Below are positions 40,584 through 51,600 of a stretch of DNA of 64,000 nucleotides, one piece after another. Source of the DNA: Sphingomonas sp. SORGH_AS_0879 (GTDB lineage: Bacteria; Pseudomonadota; Alphaproteobacteria; Sphingomonadales; Sphingomonadaceae). Within the stretch, counting starts at the first letter, position 1; every line of letters starts with the position of its first letter. A program made the position numbers and the translations under genes. The notes beneath the pieces are model-generated. The model was not told where the DNA came from. It saw only the letters and a program-made list of their open reading frames with translations, and ran no database searches. The stretch covers positions 630,001-694,000 of the forward strand of contig NZ_JAUTBJ010000002.1 in NCBI RefSeq assembly GCF_030819175.1. Direction: 5' to 3'.

Positions 40584-41807
40584 TTACAGCGCCGCCAGAT
40601 CGATCGCCCCGTCCTTGTCCAGCCACTGCCCCGCTTCCGGCATCGGATATTTCAGCCCGGTGGCGCAGTTGAACAGCACCACCCGCTCATCCTCATCGAC
40701 CAGATTGTCGCGCACCGCCTGGTTATACGCCGCCAGCGTCGCCCCGCCCTCGGGACAGAGCAGCAGCCCGTCGCGCCGGGCGCAATCGTCCACCGCCTTC
40801 AGGATGGCGGGGTCGCCCACCGCCAGCGCGGCGCCTCCCGACTCCCGCACTGCGCGCAGGATCAGGAAGTCGCCGACCGCTTTCGGCACCCGAATCCCCG
40901 CCGCCACGGTCGCGGCATCTTCCCAGCGTTCGGCATGCTCCTCGCCCGCCTCATAGGCGCGGACGATGGGCGCGCAGCCGCTCGCCTGCACCGCATACAT
41001 GCGCGGGCGCTTGGGACCGATCCAGCCGAGCCGCTCCATCTCGTCGAAAGCCTTCCACATGCCGATCAGGCCGGTGCCCCCGCCGGTGGGATAGAAGATC
41101 GCATCGGGCAGTTCCCATCCCAGTTGCGCGGCCAGTTCGAGGCCCATCGTCTTCTTCCCCTCGATCCGATAGGGCTCCTTCAGCGTCGAGAAGTCGAACC
41201 AGCGCCCCTCGACCGCACCGCGCCCGACGATCGCGCCGCATTCGTCGATCTGGCCGTTGACCCGCCAGACGCGCGCGCCTTGCGCGGCGATCTCGCGGAC
41301 ATTCACTTCCGGGGTTTCCTCCGGGCAGAGGATCACCGTCTCGATCCCGCAGCGGGCGGCATAGGCGGCCAGCGCCGCGCCCGCATTGCCGTTGGTCGGC
41401 ATGGCGATCCGGGTGACGCCCAGTTCGCGCGCCATCGCGACCGCCATGACCAGCCCGCGCGCCTTGAACGAGCCCGTGGGCAGTCGCCCCTCATCCTTGA
41501 CCAGCACCGATGCGCCGCCGGACCGCGGAATCGGGATCAGCGGCGTCTCGATCTCGCCCAGCGATACGATGCTTGTCGTGTGCCGCACGGGCAGGAGTTC
41601 GCGCCAGCGCCACAGGTCCGTCTCACGCGCGGCGATGGCCTCGCGCGACACCGCCCGACCCAGCGCCTCCAGGTCGTAGCGGACAAGCAGCGGTCGCCCC
41701 GCGCGGGACAGGCCGTGGAGTTGGTCCGCCTCGTACCGTTTGCCGGTCAGCGAGCATTCCAGATGGGTCACGAAGGTCGGGCGGTCTTCGGTCAGGTTGC
41801 GATTCAT
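40584..41807 (-). CDS. thrC: Threonine synthase (PLP-dependent)
   Basis: A 407-residue fold-type II PLP enzyme converting phosphohomoserine to threonine. An N-terminal 'FVTHLECSLTGKRYEADQLH' zinc-ribbon-like start is typical of the thermophile/plant-type threonine synthase. The PLP Lys is K115 in 'LPTGSFKARGL'; the phosphate-binding loop is 'PTGGGTGLIGMW', and 'NGNAGAALAAYAA' contacts the cofactor. Related PLP lyases cannot be fully excluded. It is convergent with the permease gene. Confidence 0.87.
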   Translation of the reverse strand: MNRNLTEDRPTFVTHLECSLTGKRYEADQLHGLSRAGRPLLVRYDLEALGRAVSREAIAARETDLWRWRELLPVRHTTSIVSLGEIETPLIPIPRSGGASVLVKDEGRLPTGSFKARGLVMAVAMARELGVTRIAMPTNGNAGAALAAYAARCGIETVILCPEETPEVNVREIAAQGARVWRVNGQIDECGAIVGRGAVEGRWFDFSTLKEPYRIEGKKTMGLELAAQLGWELPDAIFYPTGGGTGLIGMWKAFDEMERLGWIGPKRPRMYAVQASGCAPIVRAYEAGEEHAERWEDAATVAAGIRVPKAVGDFLILRAVRESGGAALAVGDPAILKAVDDCARRDGLLLCPEGGATLAAYNQAVRDNLVDEDERVVLFNCATGLKYPMPEAGQWLDKDGAIDLAAL

Positions 41808-41847
41808 GACCCCAGCCTATCGGCCGAAACCGCCCGACGCCAGACGC

Positions 41848-42627
41848 TTAGCCCGGTGTCGCCGCAGACCCGGCGAGCAGCCCTCCGTCGATGGTGAATT
41901 CCGAGCCGGTGATGTACGTCGCCTCGTCCGAGGCCAGCATGACCGCGATGGCCGCGACCTCGTCCGGTTCGCCGAAGCGCTTGAGCGGCGTGTCGGCGAC
42001 CAGCGCCGCCATCTTCGCCGCCCGGTCGGGGCCGCCGCCCAGCATGGGTTCCCATATCGGGGTCAGGATCGCCGCCGGGTGGATCGAGTTGCAACGGATC
42101 TTCCACCCCTGTTGCGCGGCATAGAGCGCGACCGTCTTGCTATGGTTGCGGATCGCCGCCTTGGACGAGGCATAGGCCGCTGCCCCCGGTATCCCGACCA
42201 GCCCCGAGCGCGACGAGATGTTGATGATCGAACCCGTGCCCGCCGCCTTCATCGCGCCGATGGCATAGCGACAGCCGAGGAACGTGCCGTCGAGATTGAC
42301 CCGGTGCACCGCGCGCCAATCCGCCAGGCTGGCATGTTCGGGGTCGTGGGGGACGAAGCCATACTCGAACCCGGTGATCCCGGCATTGTTGACCACCACA
42401 TCGGCGGTGGGCACGGCCCCGGCCAGTCGTGCCCAGTCGGCTTCCTCCGCGACGTCGAGCGGCTCGAAGCGGCAGCCGAGCGTATCGGCGGCGGCCTGTC
42501 CGGCTTGTCGATCGCGGTCGGTCAGGATGACGGTCGCGCCTTCCGCATGAACGCGCCGGGCGATGGCGTGGCCGATCCCACGCGCGGCGCCGGTGACGAC
42601 GCACGTCTTGTTTGGCAAGCGTGGCAT
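41848..42627 (-). CDS. Short-chain dehydrogenase/reductase
   Basis: A 259-residue classical SDR. Cofactor motif '[15 protein letters not shown]', '[14 protein letters not shown]', catalytic Ser in '[12 protein letters not shown]', and '[13 protein letters not shown]' carrying Tyr and Lys. An Asp after strand 2 ('TDRDRQ') predicts NAD preference. Substrate unknown. It reads in the same direction as threonine synthase, 40 bases upstream of it. Confidence 0.9.
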   Translation of the reverse strand: MPRLPNKTCVVTGAARGIGHAIARRVHAEGATVILTDRDRQAGQAAADTLGCRFEPLDVAEEADWARLAGAVPTADVVVNNAGITGFEYGFVPHDPEHASLADWRAVHRVNLDGTFLGCRYAIGAMKAAGTGSIINISSRSGLVGIPGAAAYASSKAAIRNHSKTVALYAAQQGWKIRCNSIHPAAILTPIWEPMLGGGPDRAAKMAALVADTPLKRFGEPDEVAAIAVMLASDEATYITGSEFTIDGGLLAGSAATPG

Positions 42628-42775
42628 GAATTCTCTCGAAATGAAGGGCAGGGGGGCGGGTCTTGCCGCCTCGTTGAAACCTGTGCCGCCTTAGCGGTGC
42701 CGCTGGATCATTTCGAAAACTCCCGATATTGGGCTGGGGGCTTTTACCATGGCTCGGTCCTTCGATCACCCTTTT

Positions 42776-42930
42776 TTGTTCGCGCGGAGGCGCGGAGACG
42801 CGGAGGTGTCTCGCCCAGCCGCAGGCTGCCTCCATTCACAACAGATCGGCTTTGTCTTCCGATCGAGAGGATGGGGGACGGCGCGGCACGTCCAGACACC
42901 TCCGCGTCTGCGCGTCTCCGCGCGAAACTT
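42776..42930. repeat. Inverted repeat, 'ttcgcgcggaggcgcggag' family
   Basis: ttcgcgcggaggcgcggaga plus cgcggaggtgtc at 42779-42810 is mirrored near 42893-42924 (cacctccgcgtctgcgcgtc then tccgcgcgaa). Copies occur at 51420-51565 and 56812-56942. The rest of the gap 42628-42928 between the SDR and DUF2238 genes shows nothing else. Confidence 0.65.
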
Positions 42931-43546
42931 ACCTTGCCGCCATCCCCGCCATCTGCCGGTCATGCGCCCGCGACAGGGTCAGCACCGCCGTCACCGCCCC
43001 GATCAGGCACATCAGCATGTCCCATTGCGTGTCCCACGGATCGCCCTGCGTCCCCAGAAACTCGTCCGCCCCCTGGCCCAGCGCCATGGCCGCGCCGAAC
43101 TCGATCAGTTCATAGGTCGCGCTGACCGCCAGGCAGCAGGCAACGACCAAGGCGGTCAGCAAGCCGCCCCGGACCAGTCCCCCGCGCCGGATCAGCGCTT
43201 CACGAAACACGATGGCGGGTACGAAGCCTTGCGCGAAATGGCCCAGCCGGTCGTAGGGGTTGCGCGCCAGATGCAGCCAGTCCTGTACCCAATATCCGGC
43301 GGGCACCCGCGCATAGCTATATGCTCCGCCCAGCATCAGGATCAGCCCGTGCGCCCCGATCAGCAACAGCGCCAGCCCGGTCAGCGGAAAGCGCCGCCGC
43401 GCTGCCCATAACAACGGCAGCAGGATCAGCACCGGCGCGACCTCCATCCACCAGGTCGCCCGGTCGAAGGGGCGCAGGCCCGATACGACCAGTCCGGCCA
43501 TCCAGATCGCGCTCAACAGCGCCAGTCGCATCGTTCCCCGCTCCAT
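42929..43546 (-). CDS. DUF2238 (YjdF-type) integral membrane protein
   Basis: Encodes 205 residues from ATG 43546 ('MERGTMRLALL'). About six transmembrane helices; the family motif 'NPYDRLGHFAQGFVPAIVFR' and 'ATYELIEFGAAMALGQGADE' followed by 'FLGTQGDPWDTQWDM' are clear. Function of the family is not established. Divergent from the dienelactone hydrolase gene. Confidence 0.88.
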   Translation of the reverse strand: MERGTMRLALLSAIWMAGLVVSGLRPFDRATWWMEVAPVLILLPLLWAARRRFPLTGLALLLIGAHGLILMLGGAYSYARVPAGYWVQDWLHLARNPYDRLGHFAQGFVPAIVFREALIRRGGLVRGGLLTALVVACCLAVSATYELIEFGAAMALGQGADEFLGTQGDPWDTQWDMLMCLIGAVTAVLTLSRAHDRQMAGMAAR

Positions 43547-43640
43547 GCCGCCAGGATAACGACGGCCCGCCCCCTCGCAAGCCGATTGCCGCCGCCGCGC
43601 CGGAATGCGAAGGACGGCGCGCAGCAGAGAAAGGCCCGCC

Positions 43641-44384
43641 ATGATCATACGCAGCGACGAGTGTCAGGATGTCGAAGTGCCCGGATCGGGCACGATGCGC
43701 ATGCACCTGTTCCGCCCCGCGATCGAGGGGCGCTTTCCCGGCATCCTGCTGTTTTCCGAAATCTATCAGGTGACGGCCCCGATCCGGCGGCTGGCGGCGA
43801 TGTTGGCGGGGCAGGGTTATGTCGTCGCGGTGCCCGAGGTCTATCATGAATATGAACCGGCGGGAACGGTGCTCGCCTATGACAAGCCGGGGACGGACCG
43901 GGGCAACGACCTGAAATTCACCAAGCCGGTGGCGGCCTATGACGCGGATGCGGCGGCGGGGCTGGGCGCGCTGGCGGCGCATCCGGCGTCCAACGGGCGG
44001 CTGGGGACGTTCGGCGTGTGCCTGGGCGGGCATCTCGCCTATCGCGCCGCGCTCGACCCGCGCGTGTCGGCGGCGGCCTGCTTCTACGCCACCGATATCC
44101 ATTCGGGCACGCTGGGCGAGGGACGTGACGACGACAGCCTGGCCCGGATGGACGAGTTGAAGGCGGAGGCGATGTTCGTCTGGGGGCGGCAGGACCCGCA
44201 TGTCCCCTATGCCGGGCGAGAGGCGATCCGCGCGCGGCTGGAGGAAGTCGGGGCCTCCTATGAATGGCATGAGGTGGCGGGCCAGCACGCCTTTCTGCGC
44301 GACGAGGGGCCGCGATACGATCCCGCGCTGTTCCTTCAGGCGATGAACTGGACATTGGCCTTGTACGCCCGCGCGCTGCGATAG
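43641..44384 (+). CDS. Dienelactone hydrolase family protein
   Basis: A 247-residue alpha/beta hydrolase with the dienelactone triad: Cys127 in 'FGVCLGGHLAY', Asp185 in 'WGRQDPHVPY', His216 in 'VAGQHAFLRDEG'; Glu40 in 'LLFSEIYQVT' matches the residue that tunes the Cys. Start 'MIIRSDECQDVEVPG' follows AGAGAAAGG. No aromatic-degradation cluster surrounds it, so the natural ester is unknown. Confidence 0.88.
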   Translation: MIIRSDECQDVEVPGSGTMRMHLFRPAIEGRFPGILLFSEIYQVTAPIRRLAAMLAGQGYVVAVPEVYHEYEPAGTVLAYDKPGTDRGNDLKFTKPVAAYDADAAAGLGALAAHPASNGRLGTFGVCLGGHLAYRAALDPRVSAAACFYATDIHSGTLGEGRDDDSLARMDELKAEAMFVWGRQDPHVPYAGREAIRARLEEVGASYEWHEVAGQHAFLRDEGPRYDPALFLQAMNWTLALYARALR

Positions 44385-44465
44385 GGTCCGGCCTCCGGCG
44401 GGCGGCCCGCCGGATTCTTGACGCAAGCTAAGATGTTTGCCGAAGTTTAACGAATCCTGGCCATA

Positions 44466-45074
44466 ATGGGCAGGAAAGAAACTTGCCCGGCCATGCCTTT
44501 TCTCCCCTTACCGCGCCGCCGTTTAGGCCACCGAACGTCGATCCTTGCCGATCGACGGGGGGCGGCGATCGTCGAATTCGCGCTGGTCGCGACCCCGTTC
44601 ATCGCGCTGTTGCTGGCGATCCTCCAGACCAGCCTGGCCTATCTGGCGCAGGAAACGCTGGAAAGCGCGGTCGAGGTGGCGGCGCGCGGTGTCGTCACCG
44701 GCCAGACCCAGGCCAGCGATATCCAGGGCAGCGGCACGGGCATGACCAAGGCGCAGCTTGCCGAGCGTTTCCGCAAGAACGGATGCGCCGCGCTGCCCTC
44801 ATTCATGTCGTGCTCGCGGCTGTATGTCGATGTGAGGAGCGCGACGACCGGCGCCGGGCTGGGTAGCAATGCCATGACCCTGACCTTCGATGCCAAGGGA
44901 AAGCCGACCAACAGCTTTTCCTATGACCTGGGCGCGCAAGGGTCGCTGGTGATGATCCGTTTCATCTATCTCTGGCCGATGCAGATTGCCCCGACCGCCG
45001 ACCTGAAGGCGCGGGGGACGGGCCAGACGGTCCTGATGGCGACCTCTGTCTCCAAGTCGGAGGCCTATACGTGA
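44466..45074 (+). CDS. TadE-like minor pilin
   Basis: About 193-202 residues (ATG 44466 or 44493). The TadE motif 'RRGAAIVEFALVATPFIALL' with Glu at the prepilin-like +5 position begins the hydrophobic helix; 'AQETLESAVEVAARGVVTGQ' continues it. TadE proteins assist Flp/Tad pilus assembly in the periplasm. First of three coupled genes. Confidence 0.85.
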   Translation: MGRKETCPAMPFLPLPRRRLGHRTSILADRRGAAIVEFALVATPFIALLLAILQTSLAYLAQETLESAVEVAARGVVTGQTQASDIQGSGTGMTKAQLAERFRKNGCAALPSFMSCSRLYVDVRSATTGAGLGSNAMTLTFDAKGKPTNSFSYDLGAQGSLVMIRFIYLWPMQIAPTADLKARGTGQTVLMATSVSKSEAYT

Positions 45075-45622
45075 TCCGCCGGGGGGTGCGATGCGTTGCC
45101 GCGCTGGGCGACAGGCAGGGGGTCGCGATGATCGAATTCGCGCTGACCCTGCCGGTGATGCTGATCCTCTATCTGGGCGGAGTTCAGCTTCAGGACGGCA
45201 TCGCCTGCAACCGCAAGGTGACGATCGCCACCCGTGCGGCCGGCGACCTGATCTCGCAGAACACCACCGGCACGATCTCGGCGAGCGAAGTGGACGACGA
45301 CCTGCAACTGGCGACCCAGGTGCTGCTGCCCTATGCCGCCAGCGCGGCGACGATCCGCGTGACGGAGATCGCCATCGCCAACGGCCAGGCGACGGTGAAA
45401 TGGAGCAGGGGGCTCAACACCACCCGCTACAATCCCGGCAGCCGGATCACCGTGCCGAACGAAATGCTCGCTTATTCCTCATCCTATCTGCTTTTCGCCG
45501 AAGTCACCTATGCCTACACCCCGCCCAGTTCCTTCGGGGCGATCGGGCCGCTGACACTGAAGGATTCGCTCTACATGATCCCGCGCAACACCGACCAGAT
45601 CGACTGCACGGATTGTCAGTGA
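45071..45622 (+). CDS. TadE/TadF-like pseudopilin
   Basis: A 183-residue protein; GTG overlaps the previous stop (GTGA). 'DRQGVAMIEFALTLPVMLIL' is the TadE-type processing site and helix; the rest is a beta-rich periplasmic domain ending in a Cys pair 'CTDC'. Coupled by overlap to the VWA gene downstream. Confidence 0.85.
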   Translation: MIRRGVRCVAALGDRQGVAMIEFALTLPVMLILYLGGVQLQDGIACNRKVTIATRAAGDLISQNTTGTISASEVDDDLQLATQVLLPYAASAATIRVTEIAIANGQATVKWSRGLNTTRYNPGSRITVPNEMLAYSSSYLLFAEVTYAYTPPSSFGAIGPLTLKDSLYMIPRNTDQIDCTDCQ

Positions 45623-47011
45623 CGCTCACCCATCTCCGCTCGCGCCGGGCGCTGCTGCGCCATCGGGGTGGCAACGTCATGATGATGTTCGCGCTGGCCT
45701 TGCCGATCCTGACATGCTCGATCGGGATGGGCGTCGATTATGCCCGTGCGATGAAGGCGCAGACCAAGCTCAACGCCATCGCCGACGCCGCTGCGCTTCT
45801 GGCCGTCAGCAACAGTGCGATGCGGGCGGATGACAGCTATGCCGCCAATATCGCCCGCAATTTCTTCAACCTGCAAGCCGCTGACCTGATAAAGTCGAGC
45901 GGCATCACCCTGTCCAATGTGACGATCCAGGCCCCGACCGACGCCAATGGACGCCGTACCGCGACGGTCAGCTATAGCGGGGTGTCGAACAACGTCTTCG
46001 CCCGCATATTGGGTATCGACGGCCTGACCGTTACGGGCAAGTCGGCGACGACCAACGCCGTTGCGCCCGATATCGATTTCTACATGCTGCTCGACGTGTC
46101 GGGCTCGATGGCGCTGCCGACGACGAGCGCCGGTCTGGCGAAGGTCGCGGCAAGCAACGGCAGGGGCTGCAAGTTCGCCTGCCATTCGACCAATGACCTG
46201 ACCGGCATCGATGCCAATGGGAAGATGACCGACCTGTATGGCGTCGCCAAATCCTATGGATTGTCGCTGCGCATCGACGACGAAGGAACGGCTGTTTCCA
46301 AGCTGACGACGAATGCGACCAACACGTCCAGCAAGAACGGCGCGAACTATCGCATCACGATCGCATCCTTCCGGGGGCGCGGCGGATATTCGATCCTACA
46401 GCCCAAGACCGGGAATATGAAACTGGCCGCGACCAAGACGGCCAATCTCATGCCATCGCTTTTCTACAGCAACCTTTGTCCGACACAGGCCTGCCAATCG
46501 ACCGAAGTCGGTTTCAACGACCAGGATACGGGCAGCAGCGATGCGATGGATCGGATGAATGCGACCATCGATGATCCGGGCAACGGCATCGGAAAGGACG
46601 CGCCTCAGGCCGTGCTGTTGAATGCGGGACGAACAGCGACCCGATGATCCGGGCAACGGCATCGGAAAGGACGCGCCTCAGGCCGTGCTGTTCATCATCA
46701 CCGATGGAATGCGGGACGAACAGCGACCCGGGGGCGCTCCCGAGGTCGCTTTCGATACCGCCAAATGCGACATGATCAAGAATCGCAATGTACGGATCGC
46801 GATCCTCTATACCGAATATCTGCCGGACTCCATGGACGGGGACAGGTGGTCGCAGGACAATGTGAAGCCGCGCCTGTACAAGGTCGAACCCGCGCTGAAG
46901 GCCTGCGCCTCGTCGGGCCTCTACACCAAGGTCACGACCGATCAGGACATCTACACCGCGCTCGATGCGCTGTTCCAGAACGCCGTGGCGACCGCGCGCA
47001 TCACCGGATGA
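45619..47011 (+). pseudogene. TadG-like von Willebrand factor A pilus protein, broken by duplication
   Basis: From GTG 45619 (GTGA overlap): N-terminal TadG helix 'FALALPILTCSIGMGVDYAR', then a VWA-like part with the metal site 'DIDFYMLLDVSGSMALP'. The frame ends at 46647. The remainder of the domain ('APQAVLFIITDGMRDEQRPG', 'IAILYTEYLPD', terminal 'ALFQNAVATARITG') is in the next frame to 47011. A 73-base partial duplication (copies 46569-46619 and 46642-46692) causes the shift. Without it the gene would encode 439 residues. Confidence 0.85.
46569..46692 (+). repeat. 73-bp-offset direct duplication inside the VWA pilus gene
   Basis: A 51-base sequence is present exactly twice, at 46569-46619 and 46642-46692. 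Between them gaatgcgggacgaacagcga (46620-46639) is also found again at 46707-46726. The first copy lacks the 14 bases catcatcaccgatg found in the second (46693-46706). Confidence 0.92.
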
Positions 47012-47029
47012 CGCGCGGCGCGCGGGGGA

Positions 47030-48814
<1,785 letters not shown>

Positions 48815-48927
48815 GATGATATGGCAGTTAGGGGCGGATGGGGAACCCGGCAAGCGGTCCATGCGCTGTCCGGGGCCTGCATGATCCATTCAGAGGCTGT
48901 TCAACGGTTGACCGCTATGCCAATTTC

Positions 48928-49245
48928 ATGTCGATGACCGTCCTTCTGGCTCTGCTTGCCGTACCGATGGGTTCGCCGCCGATGATCGAGCCCCCGATGG
49001 GAATGGCCCCCGATCAGCGTCGCGGCGACCAGATGCGTGCGTTCCAGGCGCGCAAGGAAGGCAATCTGTCGCTGCGGGAAATCGAACAGCGCGTCGTGCC
49101 CACCATGCGCGATTCGCAATATATCGGTTTCGACTATGATGCGGGGGCACAGATTTACACGCTGAAGTTCCTGCGCAATGGGACGGTCATCTGGGTGGAA
49201 GTGGATGGCCGCACCGGCAAGATCATCGGGCGGACCGATGGCTGA
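48928..49245 (+). CDS. Small exported PepSY-domain protein
   Basis: A 105-residue precursor: signal peptide 'MSMTVLLALLAVPMG', then a PepSY domain ('LSLREIEQRVVPTMRDSQYI', 'IYTLKFLRNGTVIWVEVDGR', 'TGKIIGRTDG'). Small PepSY proteins often sit beside PhoPQ-like systems and may modulate the sensor. It is 39 bases before the response regulator, in the same direction. Confidence 0.85.
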   Translation: MSMTVLLALLAVPMGSPPMIEPPMGMAPDQRRGDQMRAFQARKEGNLSLREIEQRVVPTMRDSQYIGFDYDAGAQIYTLKFLRNGTVIWVEVDGRTGKIIGRTDG

Positions 49246-49284
49246 ACGCCGCCGCTTTCGTCGAAGGGGAATAGGAGTTTTGCG

Positions 49285-49974
49285 ATGCGCGTTCTGATCG
49301 TCGAGGACGAGCCCAATCTCGGCCAGCAGTTGAAGGCCACGCTGGAGGGCGCGGGCTATGCCATCGACCTGGCCACCGATGGCGAGGAGGGGCATTTCCT
49401 GGGCTCGACCGAAAGCTATGACGCGATCGTCCTCGACCTCGGCCTGCCCGAGATCGACGGGCTGACCGTACTCGACCGCTGGCGCAAGGAGGGCAAGACC
49501 ACGCCCGTCCTGGTCCTGACCGCGCGCGATAGCTGGTCGGACAAGGTGGCGGGGCTGGACGCGGGCGCGGACGATTATGTCGCCAAGCCGTTCCAGACCG
49601 AGGAACTGATCGCCCGCCTGCGCGCGCTGATCCGGCGCGCGAGCGGCAACGCCTCGTCCGAACTGACCGCCGGTGACGTGCGGCTCGACACCCGTTCGGG
49701 CAAGGTCACGCGCGCCGGGGAGCCGGTGAAGCTGACCGCGCAGGAATATAAGCTGCTCAGCTATCTGCTCCATCACAAGGGCAAGGTGGTCAGCCGGACC
49801 GAGTTGATCGAGCATATCTACGACCAGGATTTCGACCGCGATTCGAACACGATCGAGGTGTTCGTGACGCGCATCCGCAAGAAGCTGGGCCAGGATGTGA
49901 TCACCACCATCCGGGGCCTGGGCTATAGCCTGGACGATCCGGCGGCGGGCGCCGCGGCGGAACCGGCGGCCTGA
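49285..49974 (+). CDS. OmpR/PhoP-type response regulator
   Basis: A 229-residue regulator. Receiver domain with acidic pocket 'VEDE', phospho-acceptor Asp51 in 'IVLDLGLPEIDG', 'LTARDSW' Thr and 'VAKPFQTEEL' Lys. C-terminal winged helix ('LTAQEYKLLSYLLHHKGKVV', 'NTIEVFVTRIRKKLG'). AGGAG lies at 49272-49276. It pairs with the kinase that starts 13 bases downstream. Confidence 0.93.
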   Translation: MRVLIVEDEPNLGQQLKATLEGAGYAIDLATDGEEGHFLGSTESYDAIVLDLGLPEIDGLTVLDRWRKEGKTTPVLVLTARDSWSDKVAGLDAGADDYVAKPFQTEELIARLRALIRRASGNASSELTAGDVRLDTRSGKVTRAGEPVKLTAQEYKLLSYLLHHKGKVVSRTELIEHIYDQDFDRDSNTIEVFVTRIRKKLGQDVITTIRGLGYSLDDPAAGAAAEPAA

Positions 49975-49987
49975 TCCGGATAACATC

Positions 49988-51355
49988 GTGAAGGAAGGCC
50001 AGACCACGCGCCCGACGCTGCGCACGGGGTCGCTGTCGCGTCGCATGATCCTGATCGCCGCGGGGTGGATCATGGTCCTGCTGGCGGGCGGCGGCTTCGC
50101 GCTCGACCGGGTGCTGGTGTCGGCGGTCACCCAGAATTTCGACGACCGCCAGGCCTATGTGCTGAAGTCGCTGCTGGTGTCCGCCGGAATCGATTCGCAG
50201 GGCGAGGTATGGTTCAACCGGGAGCCCGCCGATCAGGGGTTTCTGGAGCCTGGCTCCGGCATCTACTGGCAGGTGTCCGGCAAGGGCTATGATCCCTTCC
50301 CGTCGCGGTCGCTCTGGGACCGGCGGCTCGCTTATGGCCCGGCGCGCAACGACGACGACATCCACGTCTATACCAGCACCCAGTTTCCGGAAGAAAAGCT
50401 GCGCATCGTCGAACGCGACGTCAAGCTGCCCGGATCGGATGTCCGCTGGCGCTTTCAGGTGGCACAGCGGACGACCGAATTGGACGCCCAGGTCGGGGCG
50501 CTGCGCCGCATCCTGATCCGCAGCTTCGCGCTGCTGGGCGTCGGCCTGCTCCTGATGGCGGCGATGCAGACATTCTACGGCCTCTACCCCTTGCGCCGGG
50601 TGCGCGAGGAGATCGCGGCGATGCGCGCCGGGCGGGCGAACCGCATTTCCGACGCCATGCCCAATGAAGTCGCGCCGATGGTCGAGGAGTTGAACGCGCT
50701 CATCGAGCATAATGAGAAACAGGCCGAGGAGGCGCGGCGCCATGCGGGCAACCTCGCCCATGCGCTCAAGACCCCGCTGACCGTCATCATGAACGCCGCG
50801 ACCGCGCGCGCCGACGACCTGTCCGAGACCGTCATCCGCGAGGCGCGGACGATGCGGCGGCAGGTCGACCATCATCTCGCCCGTGCCCGCGCGGTCGGGC
50901 GGCGTGGGTCCGCGCACAGCCGGGCGGAGGTCTGGCCCAGCCTGGAATCGGTCGAGCGCGCGGTGGGCCGCCTCTATCGCCATGTCCGCATCGACATCGA
51001 CGGCCCCAAGGACCTGGCGGTTCATGTCGAGCGGCAGGATCTGGACGAGATGCTGGGCAATCTGGTCGAGAACGCGGCCAAATATGGCGGCGGCAGCGTC
51101 TTCGTGACGGTCGGCGCGCAGGCCGGGTTCGTCGAAATCCTGGTTGAGGACGACGGCACCGGCATCCCGGAGAGCGAACGGGTGCGCATCTTCGATCGCG
51201 GCGTGCGGCTCGACACCGGCAAGCCGGGTACCGGCCTGGGCCTCGCCATCGTGCGCGACGTGGCGGAGATTTACGGCGGTACGGTTTCGCTGGAGGAGAG
51301 CGAGGATCTGGGCGGGCTCCTGGTGCGGCTCCGGCTACCAGCGGCGGTGGGGTAG
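49988..51355 (+). CDS. PhoQ-like sensor histidine kinase
   Basis: A 455-residue kinase from GTG 49988. Transmembrane helices near 20-42 ('MILIAAGWIMVLLAGGGFAL') and 172-192 ('SFALLGVGLLLMAAMQTFYG') flank a periplasmic sensor. A HAMP-like region follows, then the dimerisation His in 'GNLAHALKTPLTVIMN', N-box 'LVENAAKYGG', and 'DDGTGIPE' with 'GTGLGLAIVRDVAEIYGG'. With the PepSY protein and regulator it forms one operon, probably sensing envelope or cation conditions. Confidence 0.93.
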   Translation: MKEGQTTRPTLRTGSLSRRMILIAAGWIMVLLAGGGFALDRVLVSAVTQNFDDRQAYVLKSLLVSAGIDSQGEVWFNREPADQGFLEPGSGIYWQVSGKGYDPFPSRSLWDRRLAYGPARNDDDIHVYTSTQFPEEKLRIVERDVKLPGSDVRWRFQVAQRTTELDAQVGALRRILIRSFALLGVGLLLMAAMQTFYGLYPLRRVREEIAAMRAGRANRISDAMPNEVAPMVEELNALIEHNEKQAEEARRHAGNLAHALKTPLTVIMNAATARADDLSETVIREARTMRRQVDHHLARARAVGRRGSAHSRAEVWPSLESVERAVGRLYRHVRIDIDGPKDLAVHVERQDLDEMLGNLVENAAKYGGGSVFVTVGAQAGFVEILVEDDGTGIPESERVRIFDRGVRLDTGKPGTGLGLAIVRDVAEIYGGTVSLEESEDLGGLLVRLRLPAAVG

Positions 51356-51365
51356 GGGTTTTCCG

Positions 51366-51600
51366 GCTTTTTGGTTCACGCGAAGCCGCGATGACGCGAA
51401 GAGAGAAGAAGAAGGATGGTTCGCGCGGAGGCGCGGAGAACGCGGAGGTGTCGTACCCGGTGGCACCGCCACCCCTTCATCCTCACCGGCTTGCAAGGCA
51501 GGTTTGAGCGTGCCGCTCGGCACACCCCCTCCGCGTTCTCCGCGCCTCCGCGCGAACAAATTTCCTTCGCGTCATCGCGGCTTCGCGCGAAATTCCAAGA
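51366..51600. repeat. Nested inverted repeats between kinase and LLM genes
   Basis: Outer pair: ttcacgcgaagccgcgatga (51373-51392) and tcatcgcggcttcgcgcgaa (51573-51592). Inner pair: ttcgcgcggaggcgcggaga (51419-51438) and ctccgcgcctccgcgcgaac (51537-51556). Same two families at 56772-56985. No gene in the stretch. Confidence 0.65.

Noticed and set aside
46569..46692. CRISPR-like repeat
   Set aside because: Only two copies of a 51-base coding sequence with a 22-base gap; explained as a partial duplication. No CRISPR array was seen anywhere in the window.
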